DNA of 64,000 nucleotides from Adiantum capillus-veneris. Lineage: Eukaryota > Streptophyta > Polypodiopsida > Polypodiales > Pteridaceae. Location: assembly GCA_014529385.2 (NCBI GenBank), contig CM043942.1, forward strand, positions 27,055,969-27,119,968, written 5' to 3'. A program made the translations under genes and the position numbers. Numbering within the stretch: the stretch's first letter is position 1; the number at the start of each line of letters is the position of its first letter. The notes below the pieces were generated by a model. That model was given only the letters and a program-made list of their open reading frames with translations. It was not told the DNA's origin and ran no database searches. Positions 12,028 through 23,128 of this stretch are shown here, piece after piece.

Positions 12028-12300
12028 GCATCCAATAAGTATGTCTTCCACCGGGAATGTCAGCGGTGGTGTTCATGTCCCAAGCCTGGCTTCCTTGAGG
12101 AGACATCCTACCTCGATGCCAGGTCTTGCTTCGCAGGGCACCACTTCGCAGGGCAAGCGAAAGGCAGGTGGAAAAAGTCCAGGACCCGAGTGGAATTTTG
12201 CCACAAATTTAAATAAGTATCAAGATTGGAAATGTAACTTTTGTGGCGAAGAGAAATCTGGAGGAGCACCAAGAACAAAGTCGGAGAATACTATGAAGGG
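12028..12300 (+). pseudogene. BED-type zinc finger N-terminal exon (hAT-transposase-like), truncated
   Basis: After a splice-acceptor-like TATTGCAG (ending 12,027), an ATG at 12,041 opens a Ser/Gly/Pro-rich leader followed by EWNFATNLNKYQDWKCNFCG and GGAPRTK. The W-x-C-x2-C start with a downstream basic GG-x-x-R segment is how plant BED fingers of hAT/DUF659-type proteins begin. The second half of the finger (the His/Cys pair) and any transposase or DUF659 core are missing: at about 12,300 the sequence switches to gypsy protease. It is either a broken hAT transposase or a captured exon. Function is inferred from the finger alone. Confidence 0.55.
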
Positions 12301-12329
12301 GAAGAAGGAAACACCACCCTTCTAGTGAA

Positions 12330-13640
12330 ATATAATGACATTGAACCATGGCAATACTGGATAGTGGGGTAGACATAGCCATAGCCACAAAAGCAATATG
12401 GGAATCCTGGGGACAACCAACCATTAGACAAACTCGAATGAAATTGCAATTGGTTGATGGACACATTGAAAGACCATTAGGACTGCTTGAAAAAGTGATT
12501 GTTAATTCGTGTGGATTGAATATCAACACAGTTTTGCCATATTAGACTTTGGGAAAAAACTCAATTACGAAATCATATTGGGAAGACCTTTCATGCGACA
12601 GGTACAACTTATCCAAGATTGACTTGAAGCAAGTGGGATCTATAACAAGGGTTAATCTAAAAGATCACACTTATAGAGATGTCATGAAAACGCCCATACA
12701 AGAGTTTGATTCAGTCTCTTCGGCTGAAACTAAGCTTCCATATTGGTTGAACAAAGAGACTCCTATTTGGATGTGCAGAGCTTCAGAAAAAGAAACTTTA
12801 AAATGAGAAGAATGTATCTTAGAAAGGGATTGCACCAATGAAGCTTATGTACCTGAACCCTTTCCAGAGCATTTGTTTGAGCCATTTGATCAGTTGGACT
12901 CAAATTTTAGCGACAATGGATGTATGTGTGAGTACGTCTATGCCTACTCAATTTTGCAATGAGGAGGGCTATGACATAATTCCCATCCAAACGATTTCAA
13001 CCCTCTAAATTGAAGATGAAATTGAGGAACCCAAGGACTTGATGAAATCTCAACAAGTCTTTTCAGACTCTACTATGATGGAACAGATGAGTTAGAAGAA
13101 CACTCAGCTACCTCAGAAGATTCGAGGTCAGAAAAAGAACATGTGAGAGCTAAGCTACTCATGAAAGGAAGGGAGGAAAAGTTTTTTGACTTTCCTAACC
13201 AGAAATCGAGAAGACAGAAATGGTATAGACCAAAAAGGGACACCAGAAACGTAAAAGCTAGACCTATGCCATCAGTCTCTAGTAGAACACAGTTCTTGAT
13301 GCAGATAGATGAACATGATTGTGTCAAGGACAAAATCATTGGCAGATATCCTTTAAACAAAAATTCAAAAGTGTCAAAAACATCGAGAAAAACAAAAAAG
13401 GATATTCAAGCAAAGCCAAAAGAATAGGATAAGGAGTCAACCATGACACGAGTTGAGCGGAAAAAGAAGTATCAAGAGTTGAAAAAAGCTCTAAAGGAGA
13501 TATATACAACTGAAATGGAAACCACAGAAGAGGATGGTAAAGATGTAATGAGTGTTCCATCCCATTACAAGAAATATACTCTCCAAGTTCAAAAAATCAT
13601 TGTCGAACAACTTGTTAGAGAACTATGAAAACAGGGCGAG
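12330..13640 (+). pseudogene. Ty3/gypsy protease (PR1) and lysine-rich spacer
   Basis: Frames joined across a stop and a shift near 12,545 show a retropepsin-like domain: the active-site region LDSGVDIAIATKAIW (12,355-12,400), a central VDGHIERPLGLLE block, then IILGRPFMRQVQLIQDW (12,570-12,630), the usual 'ILG..F' closing motif. A ~900-base lysine- and glutamate-rich spacer follows (12,650-13,640), including KWYRPKRDTRN at about 13,220. The active site reads D-S-G-V, close to canonical D-S/T-G-A. No gag or CCHC knuckle precedes it; the upstream DNA is a BED fragment and a tandem repeat, so the 5' end of the element is lost. Confidence 0.75.
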
Positions 13641-15227
13641 TCTTACGAAGGGCCTGAAAATGCAAAGAAGATAGATTTGGTTGAACAAGAAGAAGAGCCT
13701 AGGCGTGCCTACATTGCAAATGACCTAACAGAAGAAGAAGAAGAAGAGCTTTTGCTAAGCTTGCTGAAAGAATACCGAGATATCTTTGCTTGGTCTTACA
13801 AGGATCTCAAGGGTGTTATCCAAAAATCTGTCAACATACTATACCCATGAGAGATGATGCGAAACCAAGTAGACAAAGGCCATATACATACAATGAAACA
13901 TTTTCCAGAATGATCAAAGAAGAGATTGAAAAACTAAAGGAAGCCAAATTCATCTATGCAATTGAACACACAGATTGGGTGTCTCCAATTGTGGTGGTAC
14001 CCAAGAAAAATGGAAAATTACGAGTGTGTGTCAATCTCAAGAAAGTGAATGCAGCTACCATTAGAGACAACTTTGCTCTTCCAATCACTGAGCATGTTTT
14101 ATAATGAGTCACAGCAAGTAAAGAAGCTAACAACTTCTTAGATGGCTTTTCGGGATACAATCAATTTTTGGTTGACCCAAAAGATCAACATAAAACCGCT
14201 TTTCAACGGAATGGGGTATTTTTGCCTATCGGGTTATGCCTTTTGGGTTAACTAATGCTCCTGCCACCTTTCAATATTGATGAGCCATGCTTTTGAAGAA
14301 TATCTGAGGAAATTCTTGGAAGTATATATGGATGATCTATGCATATATTCATCAATCTGAGCTGATCATTTTGAACACCTCAAAAAGGTATTCGAAAAAT
14401 GTAGACTTTATAGGAATTGCTTAAATCCTGAGAAGTGCACATTCATGGGTAGACAAGGAAAAATTCTTGGACATATAGTGTCTAAAAATGGCATAGCTAC
14501 TGACATGGATAAAATTCATGTTATTGCTGATTTGCCTAGACCAACAATAGTCAAGGGGGTTCCAGCCTTCATGGGACATTGTGGATATTACAGATGATTC
14601 ATTTACATGTACGTCATAATTGCAAAACCCATGTATAGCTTGATTACACACTTTGAGTGGATTGAGGCATGTGAAGAATCCTTCATGAAGCTTAAGAAAG
14701 CTCTCACTTCAACTCCAATATTGAAAGCACTAGATTGGAATAAGATATTCCACCTACATGTAGATGCTTCCAATTTTTCCATTGGCTGTATACTAGCTCA
14801 ACTGAGAGATGGAAAAATTGATTTTCCTATTTCTTATGCTAGCCGACAGTTGAACATGGCAGAAAATAATTATACCACCACTGAAAGGAAAGGATTAGTG
14901 ATGATCTATGCCATAAAAAAGTATAGACATTACCTATTAGCCAACAAATTTGTGTTCTTTGTGGACCACCAAGACTTATTGTACTTGGTCAACAAGCTGT
15001 GCAGCACAGGAAGAATAGTGAGATGGTTCATCATTCTTCTGGAATTTGATTTCACTGTGGTTATAAAAAAGGGTACTACTCATCAAAGAGCAGATCATTT
15101 GTCTATAATTGCTTCAGGAGAATCACCTAAAGGGGTAGACAATGATCTACCAGATGCATATCTGCTCTCTGTGGAAATGATACCTCGATGGTTGGAAAAT
15201 ATGGTATCATTGATGACCATAGCTTAG
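13641..15227 (+). pseudogene. Ty3/gypsy reverse transcriptase and RNase H
   Basis: The region opens with LLKEYRDIFAWSYKDLKGV (13,755-13,815), the standard lead-in to plant gypsy RT, then CQHTIPMRDDAKPSRQRPY after a frame change. RT motifs: VSPIVVVPKKNGKLRVCVN (about 13,980-14,035), DGFSGYNQ (14,140), [12 protein letters not shown] (14,235-14,275) and the catalytic VYMDDLCIYS (14,320-14,350). RNase H runs 14,640-15,110 in one open frame, with acidic residues in HVDASNF, TTTERKG and FVDHQDL. Frameshifts and stops separate the RT blocks; the RNase H part is open for 206 codons. This is the best-preserved pol in the window after the CACTA transposase. Confidence 0.93.
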
Positions 15228-16970
15228 ATGGATTCACAAATACCACTTTCTATTACAATCGGATTAATTGAGCAGTTGTCTATGTATCAATTACTAGCTG
15301 GTAGGCTATACAAAAGAAACCGAGATGGAATATTGCTCTTATGCATTAATCTTGAAGAGAAATCCCAATACCTGAGTCAAGCACATATTACCGTAGTAGG
15401 ACTTCACTTTGCGGAAGACCAAACTATGCAAAGGATCTTGAGACTTGGAGTATTTTGTCCAACTATGAGGAGTGATGTTTTCTCTCTCATAAGGATTTTA
15501 TCAATGTTAAAAACAGACACCCATACCTCATGTAACATTGTTCCAAATGTCGCCTGTTCGATTCCTAAGTGGAGTAACTGTCTTGTTACTTACTTATCGA
15601 GCTGAACATTTCCTGAGGATATGAGTAAACACCGTCAAATAGCAATTGAAACTGAAGCAAGAGACTATGCTCTTATTGGAAACCAATTGTATTGGAGAGG
15701 TAAGGATCAACATTTGCATCTTTGTGCCAATGAAGACGAATACATTCCGATTATAGAACAAGCACATGCTGGATTAGCTGGAGGTCACTTTTCTAGTGAG
15801 ACCACCACAAGAGCAATCTTAATGGCAGGCATATGGTGGCCAACACTTTTTGCAAATGCCAAAGAATATGTTTGAAAGTGTGATGCTTGTCAACAAGCAA
15901 AAATGCCAACACGACTAGATAGCATGCCCTTAAGACCAATGATGGGAGCTAGACCTTTTGAAAACTGGGAAATAGACTTTGTTGGGCCAATACAACCACC
16001 TGCTTATAGAACCCAAGCTCAATATATCATTGTAGCTACAGACTATTTGACTAAGTGGACCAAGGCAAAAGCGACTCAAAAGAATGATGCCAGAACCACT
16101 GCCGCATTCTTATATGATCGAGTATGTATTCACAAGATATGGACGTACTGCCAATAGAAATTTTCAGTGATAGGGGAACTCAGTTCCTTAATGAGGTAAT
16201 CGAGTATCTGCTTAATGAATTTATGGTCATCCATAATACATCAGCTCCCTATCAACCACAAGCAAACGGAAAAGCTGAGCATACGAATAAGATTTTAGCG
16301 CGGTATTGACTAAAGTGGTTAGTTCACGAAGAACAGACTGGGAAATGAATCTCCATGCTGCTCTATGGGCTTATCGAGTTTCATTCAAAACAACTTTAAA
16401 TGCTACACCCTTTAACCTTGTTTATGGTCGTGATGCCATACTGCCAATAGAATTTCTATTGCCGACATTAAGGGTAGCTAAGGATCTTGAGTGGATTGGA
16501 CATGAATTGTCTGAAAGACTTGAAGATTTAGAGAAGCTAGATGAGCAAAGGGTAACTGTTGTAGCTTACATCATTGCGCAAAAGCAATTTTTTTTTTTTG
16601 ATTCCCATCTAATTACAAAAATCTTCAAAAAGGGGACTTAGTTTTAGTCTATTCCCTTAAGCAACACATTCCCAAGTTTAAGAAAAAGGAAAACGGACCG
16701 TTTATCATTGAAGATGTGTCTCCAAGTGGAGCAGTTAAGTTGTCCACCCTAGATGGTGAACCAATGGCTAATTGGATTAGTGGATGTTGTTTAAAGAAGT
16801 ACAATTTGCCACTAACCAATGAATTGCTAGAAAGAATGCATGCAGCCAAGAAAAGAAAGATAAAACGATAGCATGTTATTAATGAAGTCCGAGAGGAAGC
16901 TCGGCTTCGGGTACTCAAAAGGAAAGTTGCTCTCAAGAATCAACAAATACCTATTTCCATCAACACACTG
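15228..16970 (+). pseudogene. Ty3/gypsy integrase with two zinc-binding-like N-terminal blocks
   Basis: A first block (about 15,285-15,600; GRLYKRNRDGILLLCI, QAHITVVGLHFAEDQTMQRI) resembles an integrase H2C2 domain but lacks the Cys pair. A second, complete-looking one follows (15,680-15,895; NQLYWRGKDQHLHLCA, QAHAGLAGGHFS, KCDACQQAK) with a stop just before KCD. The integrase core follows: EIDFVGPIQ (first Asp, 15,975), FSDRGTQFL (second Asp, 16,165) and QANGKAEHTNKI (Glu, 16,270). The C-terminal part has ALWAYRVSFKTT and a YGRDAILPIEF segment. The tail to 16,970 contains a KFKKKENGPFIIEDVSP-like segment in shifted frame. Stops at the joins make it non-functional. Confidence 0.88.
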
Positions 16971-16984
16971 TAAATAGATGATCG

Positions 16985-17345
16985 ACAATTGGAATTGTAG
17001 AAAGATACAGTGTCAAAAGATGATGAATGGCTAGATGGAATGGACCTTCGCATCAACCAACTCAACAACCATTGCAAAAATGCATTGGTCGATACAGGAG
17101 CTAGAGTAAACGCTATCAGTTATTCCACGTACAAAAAAGCAACAAGTCAGTCTTTGAGAACATGAATAGCGACTATCAAAGGATGTAGCAAGAACCCAAT
17201 ACCAACATTGGGAGTACTTGAATGTGATAGTACATGGATGTTCATGTCCTCACCAGTTTGTATGCTTACCAGATGAACACATGAATGAGACAATGATACT
17301 TGGAATCTCATGGATGCGGACATACAAGGCAGTACTAGATTGGGA
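16985..17345 (+). pseudogene. Second retropepsin-like domain (PR2) downstream of integrase
   Basis: Two overlapping frames together give a second aspartic-protease fold: NALVDTGARVNAISYSTYKK (17,075-17,135) has the D-T-G-A active site, followed by SKNPIPTLGVLE and, after a shift near 17,220, CLPDEHMNETMILGISWMRT and KAVLDWD (17,265-17,345), matching the 'ILG..W' closing motif. This is separate from the protease at 12.35 kb and sits 3' of the integrase. Retropepsins cleave gag-pol; a 3' copy is not the standard Ty3/gypsy order. It could also be the start of a second, truncated element, but no LTR or PBS lies between. Confidence 0.65.
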
Positions 17346-18080
17346 TATATACGAATCAGCTCAAGCTATCACCTAAAAGGCGGACAACTCATTGTTCCAA
17401 TTGCACCAAGCAAGGAGGAATGGAAAGGCTATTACCAGCAAAGAAAACCACGAAGTAATCAACCTTCTCCATCCTATCAACAAATGCTACAAGTAGCATG
17501 CAAGGAGTCTGGCAAATTTGGGTACCAAGGCACAACTTAAGGACAAGCCGATTCAAATTTGGGTGCCTAAAACATCATCGACAATGCCAAAGACGGTTCC
17601 AATGATCAAAACACAGAGACGAGCATCTCCAAGAAAGGAACCTAGCACGAAATGGGTTTGGAAGAAAAAAGAGCACTTATCTTCTCCGTAAACTGGAAAA
17701 CCAATCAAGCAAGGGAGAGTTAAGTCTCAGAAACCTCAACCACATCATTCTAACCAAGACAAACCAAGATATCAACGGCGGGTAAAAGCTCGACAACAGT
17801 CATTGTTGATACCAACAAGTCAGGAAGCGTGCTAAAGCATCCTGATGGCACAATCAAGCAAAGTGCACACAAGCTACAAGATTTTCTCTTTGGAAGACAT
17901 CATCAGAAAGCCTCAACATTAGAAACCCTTGAGTTAATTACTCAAGACCCAACTCTTGCGCAACATATTGGTTTGAACTGCATTGATCTTCAAGCATGGT
18001 AGAGCCAACCAAGGCTATGCATAGACATGATTGTTCAACCCATGCACATAGTCATCCCGGAGTACGCCATCTAGGAGGGG
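17346..18080 (+). pseudogene. Basic C-terminal tail with W-V-P-K motifs, ending at candidate polypurine tract
   Basis: Downstream of PR2 the frames encode a basic, Ser/Pro/Lys-rich tail: QIWVPKTSSTMPKTVPM (17,550-17,600), STKWVWKKKEHLS (17,648-17,690), then HPDGTIKQSAHKLQDFLFGR (17,838-17,900) and an ELITQDPTLAQHIGLNCID segment ending at a TAG near 18,000. W-[VI]-P-K is also repeated after the protease of the element at 47.4-55.6 kb. AGGAGGGG just before TGGAAGAG (18,081) looks like a polypurine tract followed by an LTR start. Function of the tail is unknown; it is nucleic-acid-binding-like in charge. Confidence 0.55.
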
Positions 18081-19510
18081 TGGAAGAGTACTAAGTAATT
18101 AAGGGCAATGTTTGAAGAGCGAGGAAAAAGTTTGATGTTAACTTGTTATTTTTTGCAAAATTACCTAATAATGCCCTTATAATTCATCAATAGGGGAAAT
18201 TTAACTGATGATATCGCCCTAACGAGTGTAAATAGTATATATACTATCAGAAAATCATAAAAAATAGTCCTTTTTGGTTCTTTTTCATCACTTTTCTTGC
18301 TATTGAGACTTAAAAATAGAGAAATTCAACAAAAAACAATAAAGTAGTGTTTTTCAATGGATTTTATTAATTATTGGATTTTCACTTTGCTTTTTAGCGC
18401 ATTTTGTTATTTTCATTGATTTTTTCAATAAACATGTCAAAAATTAATAATAAATAGCAAATGAGCTCAGATGGAAAAACTGAAAACACGATGGTGATTA
18501 GAAACACAAGGTGGACAAGCACAAAAAATTTCAATCAAATCGGCAGATGGAAGCGGGAAGCCTAAATTAGGCGGCCAGACCTACTTTTGCAGAGTTCTTG
18601 AAGAATGAGCTACAGGGATCGGATTGGGGAAATTTTTGAGTCTAACATAGATTTCACGGCCTAGTAGGACTAACATGGAATCCGGGGAAAAATGGTTAGG
18701 GAAGTCCGAGTATAGATATCCAAGGTAGGCTAAAATCACCTCATTTCCACTTGTTGCCTTTGGAGAGAGAGCTTTCGACCCTCTTCGCGTGTATTTTTCG
18801 GAGTCCACAGTCACCTATTTTCAGCGCCATCTCACACGAGACATGAGGGATAAGTTCTATACTTATCAATGATCCATTTTGTACGGCCGGTAGCTAGTCT
18901 AAACCCCTGAAAAAAAAACCTAGAATCTGAGCAATGCACGAAGACCTACGATCAAAAAACGACCATAGCGGCCTGTCAGCTCAACCAAATCGAATGAGAT
19001 TTCAAATGTAGCATGCCCCAACATAATAGAACACTTTTATATCAACAATTGACCATTCAACAAGGGTCGAGGGGGTTCCAAGTAGAAAAGCTAGGTTTTT
19101 GACAGATGCCAGAATTGGATACTGACTCCACAGATAGCTTACATATGAGGTCTATCAAAATGTATATGATTGGTTTCATAAAATCAATCAAGCCAAGTCC
19201 TCGAAAAGCAAAAAACGGCTCGAAGTATACAAAGCGTCAAATTCGACATACGAGGTCAAATTGACTCCAAATGGGCCAAAATTGGATGAGTTGCTTCACG
19301 ACTATGTTGCGGACAAGTCCATAGCCTCAAAAGTGACTAACCAGCTCTACAGGCCATGTAGTCACAAAAATAAGAGATTTCAGAGTCAACAAAGCACGAA
19401 GTGATGCCGGCAAGACCAAAGTTTACCAAATTCAATTTAGGACTTGTTTTAGGTGTATAGAATGTGTTTAGGTCAAAATTTCCAAGTTTTGCAAGAAAAT
19501 ATTGACTGCT

Positions 19511-19532
19511 GTAAATAATCGCGATTATTTAC
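19511..19532. repeat. Palindrome copy 1 (TAAATAATCGCGATTATTTA core)
   Basis: A perfect 22-base palindrome: the 20-base core TAAATAATCGCGATTATTTA flanked by G and C. It is preceded by GACTGCT and followed by TTTTG. Central CGCG within an AT-rich frame. Confidence 0.95.
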
Positions 19533-19795
19533 TTTTGTAATATTTTGGCTTGAAAATTGTATCATCACCTCACCTATCCTTTGTACACACCTATTACATG
19601 CCAAATTTCAAGTATGAGCCAAAATGATCAACTATAACATGAGAAATTGCCAAAAAACGCAAAGAAGTCCTTGCAAGCCAATTTCTGAGTTATGAGCCAC
19701 ATTTTTTGATCCAAATCACCTCATACCACATACACAGGGTCTACACCATGCCTAGAACCAAGTTGCACCAAAAAATATTCATTTTGATAAAAAAA

Positions 19796-19815
19796 TAAAT
19801 AATCGCGATTATTTA
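19796..19815. repeat. Palindrome copy 2
   Basis: The same 20-base core, perfect, with A instead of G on the left outside. It is followed by CTTTTTGG, like the ACTTTTG after copies one and three. Confidence 0.95.
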
Positions 19816-20088
19816 CTTTTTGGCCAAGATGGGGGAAATTTGTAACTTTGTCATCATGGGACCAAAGTACATGATGTTCTAAGCCCACTAACCAAGTTTG
19901 AACAAATTAGGAGCTCAAAATCTCAAAATTCCTTCACATCTACTGTTTAAGAGACCTAAAGTCTAAATCTAGCACCATTTTCACCGTGTGCACCCAAATG
20001 AGCCCATATTTCACTCAGAGTATCTATTTGGTCTATACTTCAAGCCTATAATGCCAAATTTGCAAAAAGTTGAAAAAATTACTCAGCT

Positions 20089-20110
20089 GTAAATAATCGC
20101 GATTATTTAC
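20089..20110. repeat. Palindrome copy 3
   Basis: A perfect 22-base copy, preceded by ACTCAGCT and followed by TTTTGTTGC. Spacing between copies is about 285 and 293 bases. Confidence 0.95.
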
Positions 20111-20295
20111 TTTTGTTGCAATTTTTTGTTTTGACTTCATTTTGGTCTTTACATCTTTTTATGCATCTCTACATGTTCAAAAATTGATTTGAAGCAAATT
20201 GGACTCAATTTGTCAGCATTTCAGACTGAAGGACATTTCAGAGAAAAATCTGCCAAATTTGCTAACTTTGACACTCTATTCACTTAATAGGAGCC

Positions 20296-22241
20296 ATGCA
20301 AGCTGCAGAGAAATCTAAGAAAAAGCTCTCGCAAAAGGAGAAGCTACAAGAGCTACCACCATAGCTAGACCCTAGTTCAGTCAAAACTGCCAAAGCTACC
20401 TATCTAGCAAGAGAACAGTTGGAGGAGAACAACACTAAAGTATTCACAGGTAGATTCAAAAGCGAAGATGGACATCAGGTAGAACTGTAACTTGTACCAA
20501 AAGAAGTATATGATGTAGCAGCAAAGCCCGAGACCAAAGAAGACAACCGAAGGCTGGGACTTAGAGATTTTTACGAACAAGAGCCATGTGGAGTGGATTT
20601 CCGAAAAGCTTACGAGCTCTTAATGTCCACGATCAAAGAAGATGGAACTGCCCAAATCTCTGACGAGCAAGGAAACAAAGTTGAAGTGGTGATTACAAAA
20701 GAGATAGTGGCAGAAGCTCTTAAACTACCAACAAAAGGAATGACAATGAGGGTAAAAGATAGAAAGAGGGCAGGAACCTTCACCAAGAAAACCGCCGCTG
20801 TGACATTTGTTGACCTCATCCGAAAACAGGTGGAAGAGCATGCAAGATTATACCACCAACACTTCCACTTCCTCGCCAAGAGACCGCCAAGGTATACGAC
20901 ACCCAATCATGCGGTTGCCACAACATTTACACAAGTTCTCAAATCAACAACTAGGCAACCAATTGACCATGCACAGTACGTGTTGTCCACACTGAAAGGG
21001 AAAAAGAAAGAGGAAAAAATAACATATCTGGGAGCACCAGAGGTTCTAACCAAAATTGCCTACCATTCTATCAGCATGGCCGGCAACTTGCTGCCTACCC
21101 CAGATCACAACACTTGGATCGTGTCAGCACAACCTTCCCCTCAAGCCACAAGATCTACCAAGAGAACATACAAGTCCGATGAAGAATCTGCTGAGAGCTC
21201 GCCAGAACGGCATTGTAGTGAAAGCTCAAATAATGAGGAAAAAAGAGTTCGAAGGGAGGAGATGAAAGGAAAAGCCGTGGTAGCACATCAGGAGGAGCCG
21301 CAACAAAAACAATCCATGTTTGAAAGAGAAAAGCACTCCTACGAATGCAACCGCCAAGCACAAGGCAAGGACCCGGCAAAGTGGATACCAATTGAATTGA
21401 AAGGACCAAGAATAAAGCACCATGCCAGGAAACAGGCCGAAGATCCCACAGAGTTACTGGAAAAAATGTATCAGTATGCAGAAGATTTGAACCTGAAAGA
21501 AGCCCAAGAAGCGGAATGGAAAGATAAAGAGGCGGCGGAGCAGCAAAAACAAGCAGAGGAAGCAACTGCACAAGGAGAAGCACAACATGAACAAGGTGAT
21601 ATGTCTCCTTGACCTTCTTCACCTGTTTCAGAAGAGCATGATCACCCCATGCCAAGCCCACCACCATCACTAGCAGATAAATCCACAGAAACTGAGCCCA
21701 CAAAGGAAACACAGCCTGAACAAAGAGAAGCAGCTGAATCCACACAACAGGCAGCTACTACACAAGAGCAACACAAAGAGCAAGAACCAAAGCTAGAAAG
21801 GGCAGCGAGTCCTGCACCAGAGGACACCACAAAGTTTGAACAAATAAGAGAACAAGATTCTGAGAAAACACCTTCTACCTCTACACAGCAAGAAACAGCC
21901 GAAGCATCCATGAAGCCTTAGGATGACAAAGCAGAAGAAGGCCAGCCACAGCCTCAAGGGCAAGAACAACCAGCCACAACGCAGCCGAGAGAGACACAAG
22001 AGACGGCTGAGACATCTAGGCAGCTCACAAGAAATGAGGAATGGAAATCGAACAATGAGGTAATTCTGCAAGTCAACGAATGTGCAAAGCAAATGCAGGA
22101 CATGACGGAAAGACTCCGATCAACAACACTTAGCCGCAACACAAAGGCTAAAGAACTAGAGATGGTGATTGACGCTCTCCAAGGAGAGTTAGACGATAGA
22201 TTAAATGTCATCACCGATCTAAAAAGCAAGTGCAAGAATTG
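20296..22241 (+). pseudogene. Long charged ORF with coiled-coil end, broken by four in-frame stops
   Basis: One reading frame runs from ATG at 20,296 to a TGA at about 22,241 and is interrupted only by TAG (~20,359), TAA (~20,490), TGA (21,610) and TAG (21,919). It begins MQAAEKSKKKLSQKEKLQEL, passes a folded-looking section (about 20,590-21,080; FRKAYELLMSTI, ITKEIVAEALKLPTKGM, ARLYHQHFHFLAKR), then a highly charged Glu/Gln/Lys/Pro tail and a C-terminal coiled coil (about 22,040-22,240; NECAKQMQDMTERLRS, LEMVIDALQGELDD). The 'EIVAEALKLP.KG' phrase resembles the putative plant transposon protein domain found in extra ORFs of plant retrotransposons; that is a weak recollection. No catalytic motif is visible. 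It may be an extra ORF of the upstream gypsy element. All four stops are one C-to-T change from Gln or Arg codons. Confidence 0.6.
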
Positions 22242-22714
22242 AAAGCTAAAGCCGAACAACACCAGCTAGCAAGAGATAAAATTGCCCTTTTCTTCCTTTG
22301 TTTCCTCTCTTCCTTTTTGAAGTGACGAGGAGAAGGACTATGCGTTAACTGTTTCCTCTTGAGAGGAGTTGGCGATCGTTTAGTCTGCCTTCTTTGAGGA
22401 GCCACATCTTCGGAGGAATTTAGGGATTCATTACTTTCTTGATCTTTGGATTCCTCCTCTCGTATGGGAGAGAGTCTTCTTTTGGGGGTCTCATCAAGAG
22501 GCCTCCTAAGGTCTCTCTCCTCTTGGAGAGGAAAGAAAATCCCATAAGCACGAAGTTGTTGAGTAACTTTGGCTTGCAAAGTAGGGTTGCCCATAGCTTG
22601 TTGCAACCTAGTGACAAGATAATTAACAAACATGGGGGCATCATCGTTAGCACCTTCATGTGCAAAATCAAAGTTATCAATGTTCATTCTACTCTCTTGG
22701 TTATTGTCAGCCAT
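22242..22714 (-). pseudogene. N-terminal part of a minus-strand gypsy gag
   Basis: An open minus-strand frame starts MADNNQESRMNIDNFDFAHE at 22,714, contains TRLQQAMGNPTLQAKVTQQL and a basic Ser/Pro tail (SPTPLKRKQLTHSPSPRHFK), and is cut near 22,280 by the plus-strand ORF. Its position, about 400 bases inside a tRNA-iMet-type primer-binding site (23,116-23,127, minus orientation) and next to an LTR, identifies it as the first gag segment. The conserved retrotrans_gag core is not reached. The rest of the element is lost at this junction. Confidence 0.65.
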
Positions 22715-23115
22715 GTCAATTAAACTTATGTATTTACTTAGTGTATGCTTTGGAAATTCAAAACCTTAGTTGCTACTCCTCTTAGCCTTTGAGAATTGGC
22801 TCTTAAGTATCTACACCCACGGCTCAAAGTGGTTAATTATAGAGAGTAGTGGAGTAGGTCTAACATAGCAGAGTTGCCAAGGGATAGCTCCTTTCGGACT
22901 TATTATGGCTCAATAATGGTAAAGCCGTAGGCAAGTCTAAAAAGACTCCATTATTAAGACCAAAGCTCTCAAGGTGTGCACCATATCCCACATAGTGGGC
23001 TCAATAAAACCTATAATAGATCCCAGTCCCACTTACCCTGTTATAATTAACAAAATCAACCATTAATAGGCTACTTAAGAACCTCTCTTCTCAAGCAAGA
23101 AAAGAGAAACCAAAT

Positions 23116-23127
23116 GCTCTGATACCA
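23116..23127 (-). other. Primer-binding site (tRNA-iMet type), minus strand
   Basis: GCTCTGATACCA on the plus strand is TGGTATCAGAGC on the minus strand, the standard plant initiator-Met tRNA primer-binding site. It is separated by one base from a TG (23,129) that would be the minus-strand LTR's CA end. Confidence 0.85.
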
Positions 23128-23128
23128 A

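Larger units (their letters stand above)
18081..20290 (+). repeat. Candidate 3' LTR/non-coding tail of gypsy element, no gene
   Basis: The stretch begins TGGAAGAGTAC after a purine run and stays AT-rich and non-coding for 2.2 kb. No long open frame of any known family occurs; a 77-codon minus-strand frame at 18,581-18,814 is unsupported. The notable content is three copies of a near-perfect palindrome at 19,511, 19,796 and 20,089, listed separately. The right LTR boundary is not identified because no second copy is in the window. Confidence 0.4.
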
